A stretch of DNA of 59,418 nucleotides, from contig JAZNBA010000071.1 in NCBI GenBank assembly GCA_045586785.1, positions 1-59,418 on the forward strand. Direction: 5' to 3'. Made by a program: the position numbers and the translations under genes. Positions 58,714-59,418 of this stretch are shown piece by piece. Under the pieces are notes generated by a model that was not told the origin of the DNA, did no database searches, and was given only the letters and a program-made list of their open reading frames with translations. This DNA comes from UMGS1002 sp045586785 (lineage in GTDB: Bacteria > Bacillota > Clostridia > Oscillospirales > CAG-272). Position 1 is the stretch's first letter. Each line of letters starts with the position of its first letter.

Positions 58714-58978
58714 GTACAGGCTGTCCGCGAGAAGGATGGCACCGAGGACATAAAGTCCGCGGGAAGTTTGATCCTTGAAAATTGAACAACACACATATAT
58801 CGAGTAAGATATATGAGCGAGAGAAAGTACAAAGTAACAAGTAGACAAGAAATTGTAAACTGAAGTGCAAGGAACTCGCGATTCCAAAGAGAAAATAAAA
58901 ACTCTTACAAAAAAGTAAAAGAGCAGAACAGAAGCTCGAAATAAAAAGGTATGTAGTCCTAAGGACTGTATATATAAT
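58714..58978 (+). other. rRNA operon leader
   Basis: The leader begins after P2. It holds TCCTTGAAAATTGAACAAC, a stretch typical of clostridial rRNA leaders. Purine-rich sequence follows, with GCTCGAAATAAAAAGG near the end, part of the processing region ahead of 16S. No coding sequence is visible. Confidence 0.6.

Positions 58979-59418
<440 letters not shown>

Overview
ORGANISM. The window reads as a chromosomal segment of a Gram-positive, probably anaerobic Clostridia member. The 16S rRNA fragment at the right end has the look of the Oscillospirales/Ruminococcaceae neighbourhood (judged by eye only). Other signs are many lipobox lipoproteins, consensus sigma-A promoters (TTGACA-17-TATAAT), AGGAGG ribosome binding sites, a type 1B dihydroorotate dehydrogenase (pyrD plus pyrK), and the nusB-xseA-xseB-ispA-tlyA-nadK-argR-recN gene order. 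LAYOUT. 1-4.4 kb: a lipoprotein with an attenuator-like leader, a PHP phosphoesterase, and two paralogous lipoproteins that each follow an ECF-type promoter (GGAAC-N16-CGTC). 4.4-10.1 kb: a UPF0371/DUF1846 protein, the remains of a VTC-type polyphosphate polymerase gene, then a PHP protein, a SecB-like chaperone and an FGGY sugar kinase, followed by a membrane protein. 10.2-14.3 kb (minus): two beta-propeller-like lipoproteins and a glycerophosphodiester phosphodiesterase. 14.4-25.0 kb: the de novo UMP operon pyrC-carB-pyrK-pyrD-pyrF-pyrE-pyrB, with a MATE exporter and a zinc-ribbon membrane protein downstream. carA is not in it, and PyrB carries a PyrI-like zinc domain. 25.0-29.2 kb: a divergent pair of Na+/Ca2+ exchangers and a small envelope operon. 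29.5-40.1 kb: a long housekeeping run from nusB to recN, ybaK, argS and yebC. 40.2-46.6 kb: a secreted V8-type protease with a lipoprotein, a GH2 glycosidase, a flippase and an MFS carrier. 46.6-49.4 kb: a small phage-derived cassette with a LexA/CI-like repressor, four 13-bp operator-like sites, a baseplate (BppU-like) protein and a tail protein. 49.4-51.5 kb: three tRNA genes (Ile2, Val, Ala) with two arrays of structured tandem repeats. 51.6-58.5 kb: a membrane protein, an M20 peptidase, an ACT-metallo-beta-lactamase fusion, PnuC with a terminator-bearing leader, a Tritrichomonas-type IMP dehydrogenase and an SGNH hydrolase. 58.5 kb to the end: tandem rRNA promoters, a leader and the first ~440 nt of 16S rRNA. 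HOW IT WORKS TOGETHER. The pyr genes cover UMP synthesis from carbamoyl phosphate onward, except for the glutaminase subunit. PnuC and NadK bear on NAD(P), and GuaB on GMP. The most unusual part is the pair of tRNA-linked arrays. The unit is a ~90-98 nt element that can fold as a three-way junction. It is tandemly repeated just 3' of tRNA-Ala and, in the same orientation relative to the gene, 3' of tRNA-Ile2. One diverged copy keeps the fold through compensatory changes. The terminators between copies are chimeras joined at the hairpin tip.
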